64,000 nucleotides of DNA from Myoxocephalus aenaeus. Its lineage: Eukaryota > Chordata > Actinopteri > Perciformes > Cottidae. The stretch spans positions 1,733,501 through 1,797,500 of the forward strand of contig JBAMJR010000089.1 of the NCBI GenBank assembly GCA_038501785.1. Reading direction: 5' to 3'. The first letter of the stretch is position 1; every line of letters begins with the position of its first letter. The position numbers were made by a program, and so were the translations under genes. Positions 1 through 12,533 of the stretch are shown here, one piece after another. Under the pieces are notes generated by a model that ran no database searches, was not told where the DNA came from, and saw only the letters and a program-made list of their open reading frames with translations.

Positions 1-657
1 TTTCAGTAGGTGTGTATTTAAAACTCAAGGGTCAGGAAAAGCATTCTTTCTCAACCACATGTCATTGTATGAGTAACTTTCAAAAAAGGTATAGAAAACT
101 TGGTTTTGGTCCATTTTTACAAGGTAAGAAAGACCTTTGGTCCTCAAAGAGCCACTAATGTAGGTTACATTATAGTTTGTGTTTGGAATATAGTGTGTTA
201 TGCAGCTTTTCCTGCATAAAAACAGTAACACACTGGTGCTAAGGAAAAACACACCCCATATTCCTCAGGAATCCTGTGCTGTGTGTGGTATGTATGCATG
301 CACAGGCGCAAGTGTGCATGTTGGTGTTTTTTGTGTGCTTGACATAGAGATATCTCCGATAAGAGCTAAAAATCATGAGATGTAATTTACCAAAGTGGTG
401 TATGCTCACAACTTAGAAGAATGACTACTACTCTTATTTACGTGAAGAAAAAAAAAGATTCAACATTAATTTGATCTTTATTTAATCAAAATTCAAGAAG
501 ATATGTCTGATCAACTATCTGTAGATCTGCTTCACTGTGGTAAAATAACAGCCTTTCAGAAAATACCAAAGTAACATACCTGAGAACATCTGTCTGATTA
601 TGCCACAATTCCCAGCATAAATGTGGATATTTAATCTCAGCACCAGCACGTATATCT

Positions 658-716
<59 letters not shown>

Positions 717-759
717 GCTTCATGGGGTGACAGGTTGCAGTGTCTCAGAGAGCTCTTAC
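1..759 (-). other. dlc1: dlc1 intron downstream of the SAM exon (partial)
   Basis: The intron starts at the GTAAGA donor and runs off the left edge. An (ATT)n tract at 660-716 lies right after the exon. No further dlc1 exon is visible here. Confidence 0.8.
660..716. repeat. (ATT)n microsatellite
   Basis: This is a pure trinucleotide run of about 19 units, 44 nt downstream of the SAM exon donor on the transcribed strand. It explains the poly-Ile stretch seen in a minus-strand frame. Confidence 0.98.
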
Positions 760-831
760 CTTCATAAAGCTGGGCGTACTGTGGGAACCCTGCTGCTCGG
801 AGCCAGGTACAGGCCTCTTTGGCTTCGATCT
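760..831 (-). CDS. dlc1: dlc1 exon with the start of the SAM domain
   Basis: The 72-nt exon is in phase 1 at both ends. The acceptor TTCTCCTCTGCAG ends at 832 and the donor GTAAGA starts at 759. It completes a split Gln (short isoform) or Glu (long isoform) codon and then encodes IEAKEACTWLRAAGFPQY followed by AQLYE. Human DLC1 has IEAKEACDWLRATGFPQY here, so only two of these 18 residues differ. This is the first half of the SAM domain, a helical protein-interaction module at the start of the core protein. It is shared by both isoforms. The next exon, expected to begin with the D-F-L-F-P segment, is not in the window. Confidence 0.96.
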
Positions 832-1491
832 CTGCAGAGGAGAAAAAAGTGGAAGAAAACAAAAGCATGTTAGGTGTTGTGGGAGACACTTCAATCCATC
901 TAAAAGGAAAATATAATCAATGTTTATAATAAAATCCTCTGACGCAAAGTTTTTTTTAATCATTTCTAAATGTCAAAACTCTGGAACTAAGCATGCCAAC
1001 ATGCTAGCAGCTTACAAAGTGTGAACCCCTTGACCTTATTAGCTATCTCACACTCGGTCACTCTCTCTCACATGTTTCTAAAGCTCAAGCTCAAAGCATC
1101 ATTCGTGCAAATTGTGTTAACCCCCTCACACGGCAAGTGTGTGCCACTTAAGCTCCTTATCCAGGTAAAGCAGTGGTATTTGCTGTTCACACAGAGATCT
1201 TCAAAGATCTTCAACCATATGACAAATGCTTTTGTTTGTTTTCTGGGTTTGATTTGACATACCACATTTTGTTAATGCATTGCTGCCCTTCAGCTTCTGC
1301 TCCCTCATGATGCCAATGAGGAACATTTCAAGAACCTTCGTTGATTAAGATGCACACAGGAAAGGTTTTACATACATATCAGATGCATGTTTCTCAAGTG
1401 TCCATCAATGCCATTACAAAAGTCGAACATGTTCACAACGCTTCTCCAACACTGCCAGACACACTCTTCCATAACTCCCTTTAAACACAAG

Positions 1492-2669
1492 GGCTGCGGT
1501 CGAATAGTCCTTTTTGGTTAGGAACCTTCCTAACTGAGTGAAATGACCCGGAAGTACCTCAGTGGCCGCCATGATAAGTGCCGGTCGAATTGTCCAAACG
1601 CAAAGGAAAGGAGCTTCAATGCTTCCTAACTTAGCTCCTTTAGCATAGGAACCACTGGACCTTCCTTACGAAAGGAAAGGAGATAATGCCGACCCACAAT
1701 TCCTTGCGGCGGCAACATTTAAAGTGACGTATCATTCGGCCGTTCACGAGAACAGACGATCATGACCGACAAACGCAGATCATGTAAATAACCGTTGCCA
1801 TAACTTGGAAATACTTTCAATAATCTGTTAAACCTGCTGGCAAACTAAAAACGTTACGTTGCTGAAAAGTGCTGTAAAGTGATCAAACTGACGTATTTTA
1901 TATTCTATCTGGTGTTGAACTGCAGCTTCAGGCCTCATTCTTTTATTTTATTTGACTTCAGTTACAGAAGCTTTAGTGAAAGAGTTAAACTGGACGAGCT
2001 CTTCAGTCTGAGTCATGTTTGTGATTACAGTATCATCTTTTTAATCAACTATTTTGTCACATTACAATAAAACATATCAAGTCAACACGAGTTGTGTGAT
2101 GTTTCATAAACTGTTGTCTGCATATTTTTATGATCAGATTATAATTTGCATGTAAATAAACCATAACAACATAAAGGGATATGAGACACACATATATGAC
2201 ACACATCGTTTGTGGGATAACGTATCAGCATGTTTGAAACTGAACAAAGAGACAGTTTTAGTAGCTTTGTACGTTGGTTTCACTTTCATATTCCTTCGTT
2301 CATTTCTATTCCAACCTCGTTATTAAAGTAATACTATGAACCGGGTTGTTTATGTCGTTATGACGCAACACTGTAAGAAGACGGACGAAGTATATAAGGT
2401 GCGCTTTTTGTAGTCCTTCTTCAGAACATTGTAGTTTCACCGCTGGCTACAGACTGACGTCACTAACATGCGCCTGCCGTCGCGTCATAACTACGTCGCT
2501 TTGTGAAAGTGGAGTCGGATTTGCCAAACACCGCGGTTGTCTTCTCCTAACTCCTTATGAATTCTCCTTCCCATCTTTCCTTAACCCTGTGACGTTTTCC
2601 ACAGAGGTTAAGGAAAAGTGCTTAGGGTTAGACGTTAGGAGGTAATTATTTGACTAATCGACCGCAGCC
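1492..2669. mobile_element. TIR DNA-transposon remnant, non-coding, about 1.18 kb
   Basis: The left end GGCTGCGGTCGAATAGTC and the reverse complement of the right end, GGCTGCGGTCGATTAGTC, match at 17 of 18 positions. Both ends are flanked by AAG, a possible 3-bp target duplication. A related motif (GGTCGAATTGTCC) occurs again near 1583, and TTCCTAACT-like blocks repeat near both ends. No transposase-like ORF is present, so this is a non-autonomous element. I cannot name its superfamily; a 3-bp duplication would be compatible with PIF/Harbinger, but AAG is not the usual TWA. Confidence 0.75.
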
Positions 2670-5600
2670 AAGGTGTAACATTTGGGCTTGATGTGCTAAA
2701 TACCAACTGAATGTTGAGGTCCACTGTGTTAGAGGAGCCATGTGATGTCTCCCAATTACCTGCAAAAGCCCTTTAGTTGACATATGCCAAATGGCTGGCT
2801 AAACTCCAGCCTCCTCAATTGCTCCATCACCCACACAGCCAGCAGTTTGTAGAAGGAAGACAGACATAAACATGTCTCCAGGCCTTCAGGATCTGACTTT
2901 ACAATGTCCTCTTTAGTGGAATGACAGCAAGTACAAATGTAGCACAACCTTGAGAAACACTTGTAAACAAAACCAGTGGAACAAAGGCAGGAAAAGACAC
3001 GGGTAAACCATGGATGAAAGTGACAACATAGGGAATGACTGCAAAAGATGAAAGCTACATTCGTATTAATCCGGTTACAAATGAGGGAAATGTGTGTGAA
3101 GTCTGAAATTCATGCAGGATAATTAAAACATTTCCATTTCTAATCCTATAACCATTGCATTTAGACATTATAGTGATGTCCTTTACACTTGTAGAAGGGC
3201 TACTATATTTATCTGAGCGTGACTGAGCTAAAAGTAGCCACCGGTAGAAAGATGCCAAGCAGTTTAATTTATCTTTGAAACACCAGCGTTTATCTTTGAA
3301 ACCACAATTTTATTTTTGCTCAAGAGCAGGAGCATAGAAAACAGATTGTGCCTCAAGAGAGACAAACAGTATTTCAGTATTCGTTAGAGAACTCCAGAGA
3401 TAATACAAAGATATGTGTAATAAATAATGTCCCTCAAGTGAGACATTGACACATGGGAATTGACTTGATGTGGACAAAAGAACGGTCCCCATAAAGTACT
3501 GTCAGACAGACAGACAGACAGACAGATAGAGAGACAGGTCAGAAGAAGACTGCTGCGGCAAAGGGTCTGGTCTCAACCATATACAAGCATTTACATACCA
3601 ACAACAAGCCTAGACGGCAGACAAACCCACTAACAACAAGGTGTGACACGACCAAAACAGGGTCTCCCCTCTGCCAATGCAGGGGCCAACACTCCTGAAG
3701 GAACCACTATGACACCAGCATGCACCCCAGTGTCAAATAACACCTTAACAACTATGTTTTAACGCTGATGCATTTGAGAAATGAGCTCTAATTTGTAAAA
3801 TTCTCCGAAGCTGTGTGTTTGGAGCCTAGTATTTTTGGAGCGTAGTGAACCCAGAGGAGCGCTGAAACCATGGGGCAATTATACCAACATTCTTGAAAGC
3901 AAGCACTGCACAGAACTACATCGTCTTCTGTTTGCTTGTGCATCTATGTGTGTGTGACTGTGTGCACATGCAGGTCTGTGTGTGTTTGCAAAGACAGACC
4001 TCATGTTTAAAGACAAACCACTCAAAAGACAGTAAAGCTATTGAAATGCAAATTAGACATACAAACACGTGGTTAGCTTTCCACCCCCAAATCCCCAAAA
4101 GAGGACTATGGGATCCCTGAGGTATCTTTGGGGAGAAGCTATCCAGTGGCACACCCCTTTGGGCTAGAATGTGTGTCAAATCTACTTTACAGTGACATAA
4201 CGTGTACTTAGTTTTGCTTTGGGAACTAAATAAAGACAACCGTATTCACCATGCAGATGGATACAGCTGAATAATATTTGTCACTGCTATGCATTGTGTC
4301 TCCATTAATCCACAGAGTGAAGCAGGCATATTTTTATATCTTTTGTTTGGCTGCAGGAAGTGGACAGGGGCATGGGGCATCTGGCACAAACAACTTAACA
4401 ATAGAACCACACACACATACAGTCTTGTGTATATGGATTAAAAAACTAATACAAAATCTTGGATCAACAAAGCCATACAATAATTTAGCCAACCCTACTC
4501 TTTTACATTCCTGTTTGATTCCATAACTTGAAATTCATGGGCGTGTGTGTGTTTTTTTTTTGTTTTTTTTGTCTTCCCTCACTGTCCATCCCAATTCCCC
4601 AGCCCTCGCCAGGGAACTACCTCACTTCCGCTTCCTGCTTCCCTTACAGGAAGAGAGCCGCGCGGCGCTGCAGTGGCTGCCGACCACCCGGCTGTAAGGC
4701 CCTGCCTTCGTTTGTTCCTGGCCAGATAATAGGCGGGGAGGCAGCCAAGACAAACACTGGCTCCGGGGATTGTGTGTGCTTACCAAACATCCCCACGGCT
4801 AACGACGGCTACAAAGCCACACTAGACAAATGTGTGTCTTACAGTAAGCACTTAACATCACACATCACTGGGTTATCCTCAAATAGAAAACTGAAGTACA
4901 CTACCTTGATAATGATAGTGATATTTGGTCTATATGTGCCAAGTTGGCTGAAGTACAACAGATTACAAATATGAAAGGAGTCACAGCGTCAAAGTTTAAA
5001 AGCCATACGGTTCTGAAAATAATCAATTTCTTTGCAAACTAATTATGCTCTGTAGTGTAATTTCTAGAGCAGCACAGTCACGAAACATTTCTTTGCATGT
5101 TTAGATTAACTTTTTTTCCCCCATGTAGGAACAGCTGTATGGGCTCAAATATAGTGCAGATACATTTAGTTATTCCCCAATAGATGCGGCAGTCCGTGAG
5201 AACTTCGAGCCTTTTGTCATTTTGACCCCAGTGACTTCAGGCTATAAGCTATATGAGCAACAAAAGGTATCAGCAACATGTCACTTCCTGACTGCAAAAG
5301 GTAACCTTCAGCTAAACCAAATCTTTCTCCTGTTTGGTCATCTAATCAGCATCTCTGGTTGGCTTGCAGACAGACAGACAAACAGCTGGATGAGTTAAAA
5401 TGTGAATCTGAGCACACACCAGAACCTCTGCTGCTGCTGAGGGAGGCCACACAGGATGTCTGAAACATGTCCGTCGGGTGGGACAGGGAGACAGATGGAT
5501 ATGTGGCTTAAGCTGAACTGGCCTCATAGGAGCAAGTTACACAGAATATATGTTATAACCTCTGATCATTTGGACACATTTTAAGCTAAATGTATTACTT

Positions 5601-6876
5601 TGTGGACTGAAATGCAGACAAATCCTCTCAGTTGGGGTGAAAAAGAGCTGCACGCAAGTTCTGGTTAATGTTAATGAGTGAAAGCAACACAGTGAGACAC
5701 ACTCCTTCTCAGTGGGAAACACAGATGAGAGCGATTATCAGCAGATAACATGGCATGAATAAGAGCCAATTCCATATAAATAGAGATTTCATATGAGTCC
5801 CAAGTGGCTTTTCTTTTGGTATTTGGCCAAAGCTGCACTGGTGAGCTGCCAGTCAGGGTTAAGCTTCACTCCCTGCCAAGCTGTGTCTACTTCCAAAATT
5901 ATCCATCATAGTCTTTTCTTTCCCTTGTCCTTGCTCGCACCCTCATCTCCTCTGCACTCTCTGCTTATTTCAATTCTGCTCACTCCTTTTCTTCTCTCCT
6001 TTCCTGTGGCAGGAAATTCTCACAATTGCCGGCCAAAATGTCCCTCCATTGCAGGAGGCAGTGATATTGTTTGGCCGGGCCGGAACGCTCCGCTCCAGTG
6101 GGAGTTTGTCAGCAGCTAGCAAGCAAAGGATGCTGCTCCCCACCTCAAAGGCAGTGCTACTGACATGGCAAACTGGAGGCCATGAGTCTGAATACAGCTA
6201 TCACTGCTGGGGCTTTGAAGTTGGCAGATTAAGAAGAATGCTTGACTAACAACTGTTGTGAATTGAGGTGGCTTATCTGGAATTACTATGTCATCGTTGG
6301 GTCTCAAAGTGCCGACTGTAAACCAAACCAAAAGGCAGGCAAGAACCCTCTTTCTTATCAACTCCAGGCTTGAGTGGCTCATTTCTGAAGGGGCTGCAAA
6401 GTGAGTCTCGACAGGTGATGTGATAAACTAGGCTAGACTCTGTGGCTCAACTGTAATCTACAACAAGTGAAGCCAGGAGCCTGGATGCTGCCAATGTTTG
6501 TCCTTTACCTCAACAGGGACAAGGACAAACTCATGATGTGTCCATGAACTTGAAGAACATGTTTCTGATTGGTTCATGGTCTGACACTTTGTCAAACTAT
6601 TTCATGTACGATCACAATGTTCTTAACAGCTTGAATCTGTATAATAGCAGGACAGCTGGAGACAACAACTTTTTTTTAACGTGACCAATGTAAAATCCCT
6701 CCAGTACTCTACTGGAATGCAAAGATGGGCGATAACAGATTTTCTTCCTGATGGGTATCATGTTTTGTGATTCCACGGTTGAGACAGCTGGTGTTCGCTG
6801 AGAAGGTCTGGCTGTTAGCTAAGTGAGACGATGCCAGGACTATCGCCATCTGGCTGGCCTCAAGCTATGCCCCGCT

Positions 6877-6877
<1 letters not shown>
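2670..6877 (-). other. dlc1 intron stretch without recognisable gene
   Basis: A short (ACAG)n tract lies at 3504-3526. The forward frame at 4528-4974 begins in a T-rich run and has no supporting signal. Nothing else is identified. Confidence 0.6.

Positions 6878-6968
<91 letters not shown>
6878..6968. repeat. (CA)n microsatellite
   Basis: A pure dinucleotide run of 91 nt, which produces spurious Thr-His and Cys-Val frames. Confidence 0.98.
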
Positions 6969-6971
<3 letters not shown>

Positions 6972-7976
6972 TAATGAGGTTACCACCAATGGTCCATTCC
7001 AGTTACAGGGACAGGCACGGACACATATGCGTGCAAACACACAGCTGGTCCTAGCTGGATCATCGCATATCTAACCCCACAGTCCCCTGTGCTCCCTCAT
7101 GACATATTTATGCTCACACGGAGGGCCCTAGTCGTGGATCAGGTGACGAGCCATATTCAAAGCATTTCCACGACCAGATGACAGCCTACCTGCCCCCCTT
7201 GATAGCACTCCATTCATCATCAGACCCCAGGACAACCTGGTGCTCTCAGCAGACGGACGGTTACAGCCAAAATGAACATATGTGTCTTCTCACAGGACAC
7301 AAAGAAACTGTGTACCAGCTGGATGTAAATCTTTCAGATAAGGCCCCGGCTCACTTCCTGTTTCACACACAGTGAAGTGTGTTTTCTTCGTTTGCTTTCC
7401 TCCCAACTAAACTATCTACTAAACCATCTAGTCCCATCCCTGATTTATTATTATCATTAATGCTGTAACTGGGCTACTCCTTCTGTTGCGAAGTGTGTGT
7501 AGAAGTATCGTGTCAGTATTATACAGACTCTACATTAGCAGTTCCTGAAGGTATAGTGTTAATCCAGCTCTCATCATCATGACTGAGTGTCTGACGGTCT
7601 TTGGGCACGTTCTGAATGGTTATATGGCTCAACTGTGCTCATATCTGTTCCAAGCCTGAGAACGCTGATAAGGAGCCATGTGTTGGAACACACGGTTAAA
7701 ACAACTGAGACAAAACGCCAAAGCCCACAAATCAAGTTAATCATGCCAACACAGGGCTGAAAACGGGGTTTTACACATCCTCCTCCTCCTCAGATCCCCC
7801 CTGATGTTAGCAAACGGCACGGGCCAGTTACACCAACTGGAGGCACTGCCATGGCAGAAGTGTCGCGGACTGGTAGCATACCTTCTGATAATCTTTAGAC
7901 ACGTTCGAGTTCACGACCATATGTGTTCACTCACGGATCCAGGGTTCATTGACTGAAATTCAAACCGGCCAGCTAG

Positions 7977-8041
7977 TTTCTCGAAAATATGTCCCTTCTT
8001 ATGCACACAGCGTGCGTAAGAAGATACATATTTTCGAGAAA
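7977..8041. other. near-perfect 65-nt hairpin in the short-isoform first intron
   Basis: The outer arms TTTCTCGAAAATATGT and ACATATTTTCGAGAAA are exact reverse complements (16 bp). After a 2-nt internal loop, CTTCTTATGCAC pairs with GTGCGTAAGAAG, with one G-U type mismatch, around a loop of about 5 nt. This is far beyond chance for 65 nt. It could be a precursor-microRNA-like fold, a cruciform-forming site, or the relic of a small palindromic transposon. The sequence does not decide between these. It lies 400 nt downstream of the short-isoform donor and is transcribed by every dlc1 transcript. Confidence 0.75.
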
Positions 8042-8441
8042 TATCTTTTCTTAAAGTATTTTTAAGACACCTGGCAGGGTCGTGGGTTGCACTGGTAAGG
8101 TTGTAAAAGAAGCCTCTTTTTTTTTGTACTGAGGACACTGGAGACGCGGAGTTATGCGCAAAGCGGGTAGATTTCTTATCTGACAGCCCGCAGCGCTGCG
8201 ACGTAAACACGACTTAAAGACTGTTTTACTTGAGGGTTACATTCAAACAAACCTTCAGTGGCTTCAATACTAAAAGTAACAACACATAAACACACTGTAC
8301 ACTCATGATTATGCCAACCAGCGCGCTATAGTCTACATCCCCTGGATGAAACAGGAAACCGTTTGAATGTATGGCTTTTAACATTACATAGAAAAACCCA
8401 TCAAAAATAATTAATTTGGGGTATTCATGGGATTGACTTAC

Positions 8442-8454
8442 GTGTTAATATCAT
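8442..8454 (-). CDS. dlc1: dlc1 short-isoform first coding exon (MILT-, splices to the SAM exon)
   Basis: On the minus strand ATG-ATA-TTA-ACA-C is followed at once by a consensus donor GTAAGT (8441-8436). The exon ends in phase 1. Joined to the SAM exon, which begins AG-ATC-GAA, it gives MILTQ-IEAKE. Human DLC1 short isoform starts MCRKKPDT-MILTQ-IEAKE (from memory), so the last five residues and the junction are conserved. Here the codons before ATG read ...PPIHHT, with no in-frame upstream ATG before a TAA at 8556-8554, so translation probably starts at the second human Met position. The exon lies at the downstream edge of a GC-rich promoter-like block. The resulting protein would lack the 743-residue N-terminal extension and begin almost at the SAM domain. 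Confidence 0.88.
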
Positions 8455-8553
8455 TGTGTGATGTATAGGTGGCGTTCCAGCTTCAGCGTAAAACCAAACT
8501 CCCGGCTGCGCCCGGACAGGCTCTGACTGTCCACAGTCAGCTCTACTCCGCTG

Positions 8554-8571
8554 TTAGGACTCGGCCCGCAT
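8554..8571 (-). other. upstream ORF 2 in the dlc1 short-isoform leader
   Basis: This is a five-codon frame, ATG-CGG-GCC-GAG-TCC-TAA. Its stop is in the same frame as the main ATG at 8454, so it also shows that the main frame has no further upstream start in this leader. Confidence 0.4.
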
Positions 8572-8591
8572 GATAGATCCAGAGAGCAAAC

Positions 8592-8645
8592 TCAAACTAC
8601 ACAGCCGGGTGCAAATGTCCTCTGAGCGCGGGACAGTAAATCCAT
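8592..8645 (-). other. upstream ORF 1 in the dlc1 short-isoform leader
   Basis: This is a 17-codon frame (MDLLSRAQRTFAPGCVV) with its stop at 8594-8592. It would lie in the 5' UTR if transcription starts upstream of 8645. It could reduce initiation at the main ATG. Translation is not shown by the sequence. Confidence 0.4.
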
Positions 8646-8900
8646 GGTTGTGATTTGATTTGGCAGCAAAATACACAAGAATTCCACGATTCTTCAAATC
8701 CTCCCAACACGGCGAGTCCCTGAATGAAGCGGTCCCCGGCAGGAATGTGAATGGAGAGCAGTGTGATTCAAGCTTTGGGAACGGGCAACTCTAGCGTGGC
8801 TCCGCCCCCTCCCCGCTCCCCGCGGCTGTCCACCTGATAAGGAGCTGGAGACACGGGGATCCACTCGGGACAACCTCAACACGTTTATAACGATTACAAT

Positions 8901-11900
8901 ATCATGTCATAACAGTGGGACAACGTGCACTTTATCCTGACAACATATCGTGTTTTTTTTGGTCTGCACTTCATCCATTAACTTCAGTTAATATTTCACG
9001 TTATTTAGTATGTTACTAATCTAATCAACTGATTTGACTCGTTCTTAAATACATATGACAACCAAACGTCACACGTATTAAATCGAAAGTGCTCCACAGG
9101 ACTTCCCTCTATTCAATTCAGCTTCTGCCTCGTCTGAGCCTCTACCACCTCCCCTAATAGGCAGCAATTGACTCGAAGGTTGGAGCCCAGTTTGCATTTC
9201 ATTAGAAAGTACTGGAGACAACTGAGAGACGCTCTTTTGTGACGCGAGATTAAGTCTGAAAAGTGCAAGTGGCCCAGTGAAAAGAGAACTGTTGCAGGTA
9301 TGGTAATGCCCGGGGTCCTGCCCCTCTCCATGGCGCGCCTGACGCACGTACACCACGCACAGGTTGACTAAGTAACAACACATTCCGTCCTGGCTGCAGA
9401 TCTTAGGAGGCCTTGATGATGTAAACTGTGATAGCACTACATTTGGTAAGCATTTACAAAGAAAGTCAATACAATCACTATAATTAGTAGTTATTATAAG
9501 TCTAAATTTGCCCTGAGTTGAGATAAACTATTTATTTCTATCTCGAAATTTCTTCTTTTTTTTTTTTTGCCAGAATAAGAGTCGTGGTATAAAGGAACTG
9601 GATAATTTACAATCCATGCCTCGTTTCGATAGGAAAAGTGTTAAAAGCTTGCTGATATTTTTTTCTAGATTTAAATGCTGTGTGCCTGTGTGTGGAGAAC
9701 ATATTACTCATTTATAATTGGTCTATTTCAAAAACACCCAGTCCAGTTTTCCCATCTTCTCGATCCTCAGGAACTTTTTCACCACAGTTTTCCAAGAACG
9801 ACGTCAGCATTTGGCATCAGCCAACTTTGTGTTATTGTCATAGTAACACACAGGCACTGAGGTAGTGCAAAAAAGGAAAGCCAGACGTGTCACCATGTTG
9901 AAGGGAAGAAATACATGTAATCCCAAGCTTGAGAGGATGATGCAGAAAATCCTGGCTAACTGTGCAGTCTGGCTGCCACACCGGTCCCAGCTGACTGAGG
10001 AGTCACAAGTGATTCACCCCAAAGAGATCCTGCCAGCTATTAAAGGTTGCAAAATCACAAGTCTAAGCTTTCATAAAAATGTCCCCCCTGGGGGGAATCA
10101 TTTGAAATGTTTGCCCAGAGGCCCCAGCTGTAAACGCTGATTAAAAACAACAAGGTTTCATGTGCTTTATATCTGTAATTGGTGTTAACAGTACTTTTTA
10201 TTCAGCACCACCCCTCACAAATCCCAATTATATACTATTCTACTATATTGGAATAACAATGCTTTATGGTCATTTCAGTATTTTGTCAGCTCCATAGTTG
10301 AAGGGAAAGAATTGGGTTGATTTCACACGTTTTGCAGTTATTATTTCTACACACACAGCATTAGGGTCTGTGGGAACCCAAACCGAAGTTAAGCCAATGT
10401 CAACAGAATACAAGGGTTAACACAAGCCGTCTAAAAAAATAACAACGTTTTCTGATGTTCTGATTAAAAAGAAGAAACCGGAAAGAGAAAGTAAACGATA
10501 CAATGACCCTTTCGATACTTTGTCATGAAGTATTAAACATGTGATACCGTGGACACATTGGCCAGTACTCAATATGTATTGAGGTTCCCTGCATGTCAGT
10601 ATATCCAGCTAAAGCATACGCATTATGTTATATATCAAATAATACGTCAACGGAAAACGTGATCTTATGAGCTCATAAACTGAGGGGGTTTATCCTAAAT
10701 CTGTAACCTGAAGGGAGAACGATAATTATGGTCTGTTAGTGTGTGTGAGAAACAGAGAGAGGGATAGTGGAAGGATAGAGAGTGAGAGAAAAAGCAAAGA
10801 GAGGAAGGAGAGATGAAGAGAGATTACCAAACAAGGCCAAATCCCTGAGTCACAAAACCCGACCACCCAGAGGCTTGCACCCAACACCCAAACCCAAGGC
10901 TACCCACAACTGAGATGCGTCAAAACAACAGAGGGGGTTTGCGCGCCCAAGTTGTTTTGTGGTAATGGATACACAATAATGGCAGCGATTGTTGATGAGT
11001 TTGTGTGGCAAAGTGTGAGAGATCAGACAAGCAGACTGCCACTGCTGCCAGTTGGTCTGGGGCAAATAAGTGCGTCCCTTTAGTGTCTACAATTTTCATT
11101 CATCAAAGCTCATCAGCCAGGCCCTTGTTTGGATTATGATTCAGATGCAGATCAAATACACACGGGAATAATGAGGGCTTTGGACAAAAGAGAGGAAATG
11201 TGAAGATGCATCAGTGTTACAGCAGGCAGAAACGAGAGATTACGCCTCCATTAAACAGAACTTTTCCCTGTAAAGACAATAAAACAAACACTTTTACCCT
11301 TCAGGCATCATAAGGGCAGATTCAGTGGATTATCTCATGATTCATAGTACATTTTAATCATGTCTCAAACTGTTTCACTTTTATTTTGAACCCCCCCCAA
11401 AAAATCCAGGTGTGAAAACTAAACAGCAGAAATTTGATTTCCCTAAAATTTCCCTAGTAAACCCCATCAATTTGTTAATGCTGGGTTGTTGGGTGAAGCT
11501 ACTGTTGTGGGTTGTAAACATTACGGTGTCACCTCTGACACTGAGCCACACAGGGAGTGGCTGGAAGAGGAAAACAGAGGAAGGAAGAGAAAATACTGAA
11601 CTGAGACAGAGATAGACAAAGTGGTAAGATTTAAAAAGAAAAAGTGTTAGAAAGATGAAAGATGTCCCCGCACACAGAGCTCTCCTCTGGCCTTGCCTTG
11701 GGGTTATAGCTCCCCTGCTCCACCATTCCTAAAGCCAAACATCGGGGCCAGGTGAGGGTCAGCGGACCGACGAGTCAGTCCAACACACTCAAACACCCAA
11801 GGCCGTGTCAACAAAGACTCACAAAAGAGATAACCAAATCATGGGTCCGCAAAGGTCATAGCGGCCGTCCTGACATAGGGACGAACATGTTAGGTGTGTG

Positions 11901-12069
11901 TGTGTAAGCGTTTGAATGGCTATAATCAGATTTTATTCTTGAGGTTGAGAATTTCAGATAACAAGGCCATAAAGATGCTTTCCATAACAGAAGGGTGGGC
12001 CATAAAGTAATCAGAAATAGGTAAGAAAGAGGCATTTGTATTTATTACAGTGCTACTCTGTCAATGTAA
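8901..12069 (-). other. dlc1 intron stretch upstream of the internal promoter
   Basis: A T-run near 9553 and a purine-rich GA tract at about 10741-10840 are present. No exon, RNA gene or clear transposon end was recognised. Any distal control elements of the internal promoter would be expected here, but none can be pointed to. Confidence 0.5.
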
Positions 12070-12212
12070 TGTGTGTGTGTGTGTGTGTGTATTTGTGTTA
12101 TATTCAGATGCAAGGTACTGCCACTGTCCCTGAAACTTAAATTGAAATGCCTCCACTGACACGAGTGTGTCCTCTGCCTTTCACTGATGCAGTTTGAGAT
12201 AATGATTGACTG

Positions 12213-12307
<95 letters not shown>

Positions 12308-12343
12308 TGAGAGAGAGAGAGAGAGCGAGACACACACACATAC

Positions 12344-12390
<47 letters not shown>

Positions 12391-12477
12391 GGAGGGAGGG
12401 TAATAATCTTTTCATAACAGGAATCTCCAGAAATAGCTCATCCATGGTCTTGGGGATCAGCCCAATAAGACACTGAT

Positions 12478-12533
<56 letters not shown>

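Larger units (their letters stand above)
8443..8900 (-). promoter_or_regulatory. dlc1: GC-rich internal promoter and 5' UTR of the dlc1 short isoform
   Basis: This block is much richer in G+C and CpG than its AT-rich surroundings. Reading on the minus strand it has a TATAAA motif at 8889-8884, a GGGGGCGGAG GC-box-like site around 8802-8811, and then about 350 nt of leader up to the ATG at 8454. If the TATA motif is used, transcription would start near 8855-8860. If the GC box is the core element, the start would be further downstream. The leader contains two short upstream ORFs (8592-8645 and 8554-8571). Promoter function is inferred from position, composition and the first exon next to it. 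Confidence 0.7.

Noticed and set aside
515..759. Continuation of the SAM-exon frame into poly-Ile
   Set aside because: The frame reads through the GTAAGA donor at 759 into an (ATT)n microsatellite; the exon ends at 760.
4528..4974. Forward 148-codon frame with a hydrophobic, signal-like start
   Set aside because: The hydrophobic start comes from T-runs (poly-Phe). No family motif, no splice context, and it lies inside a dlc1 intron.
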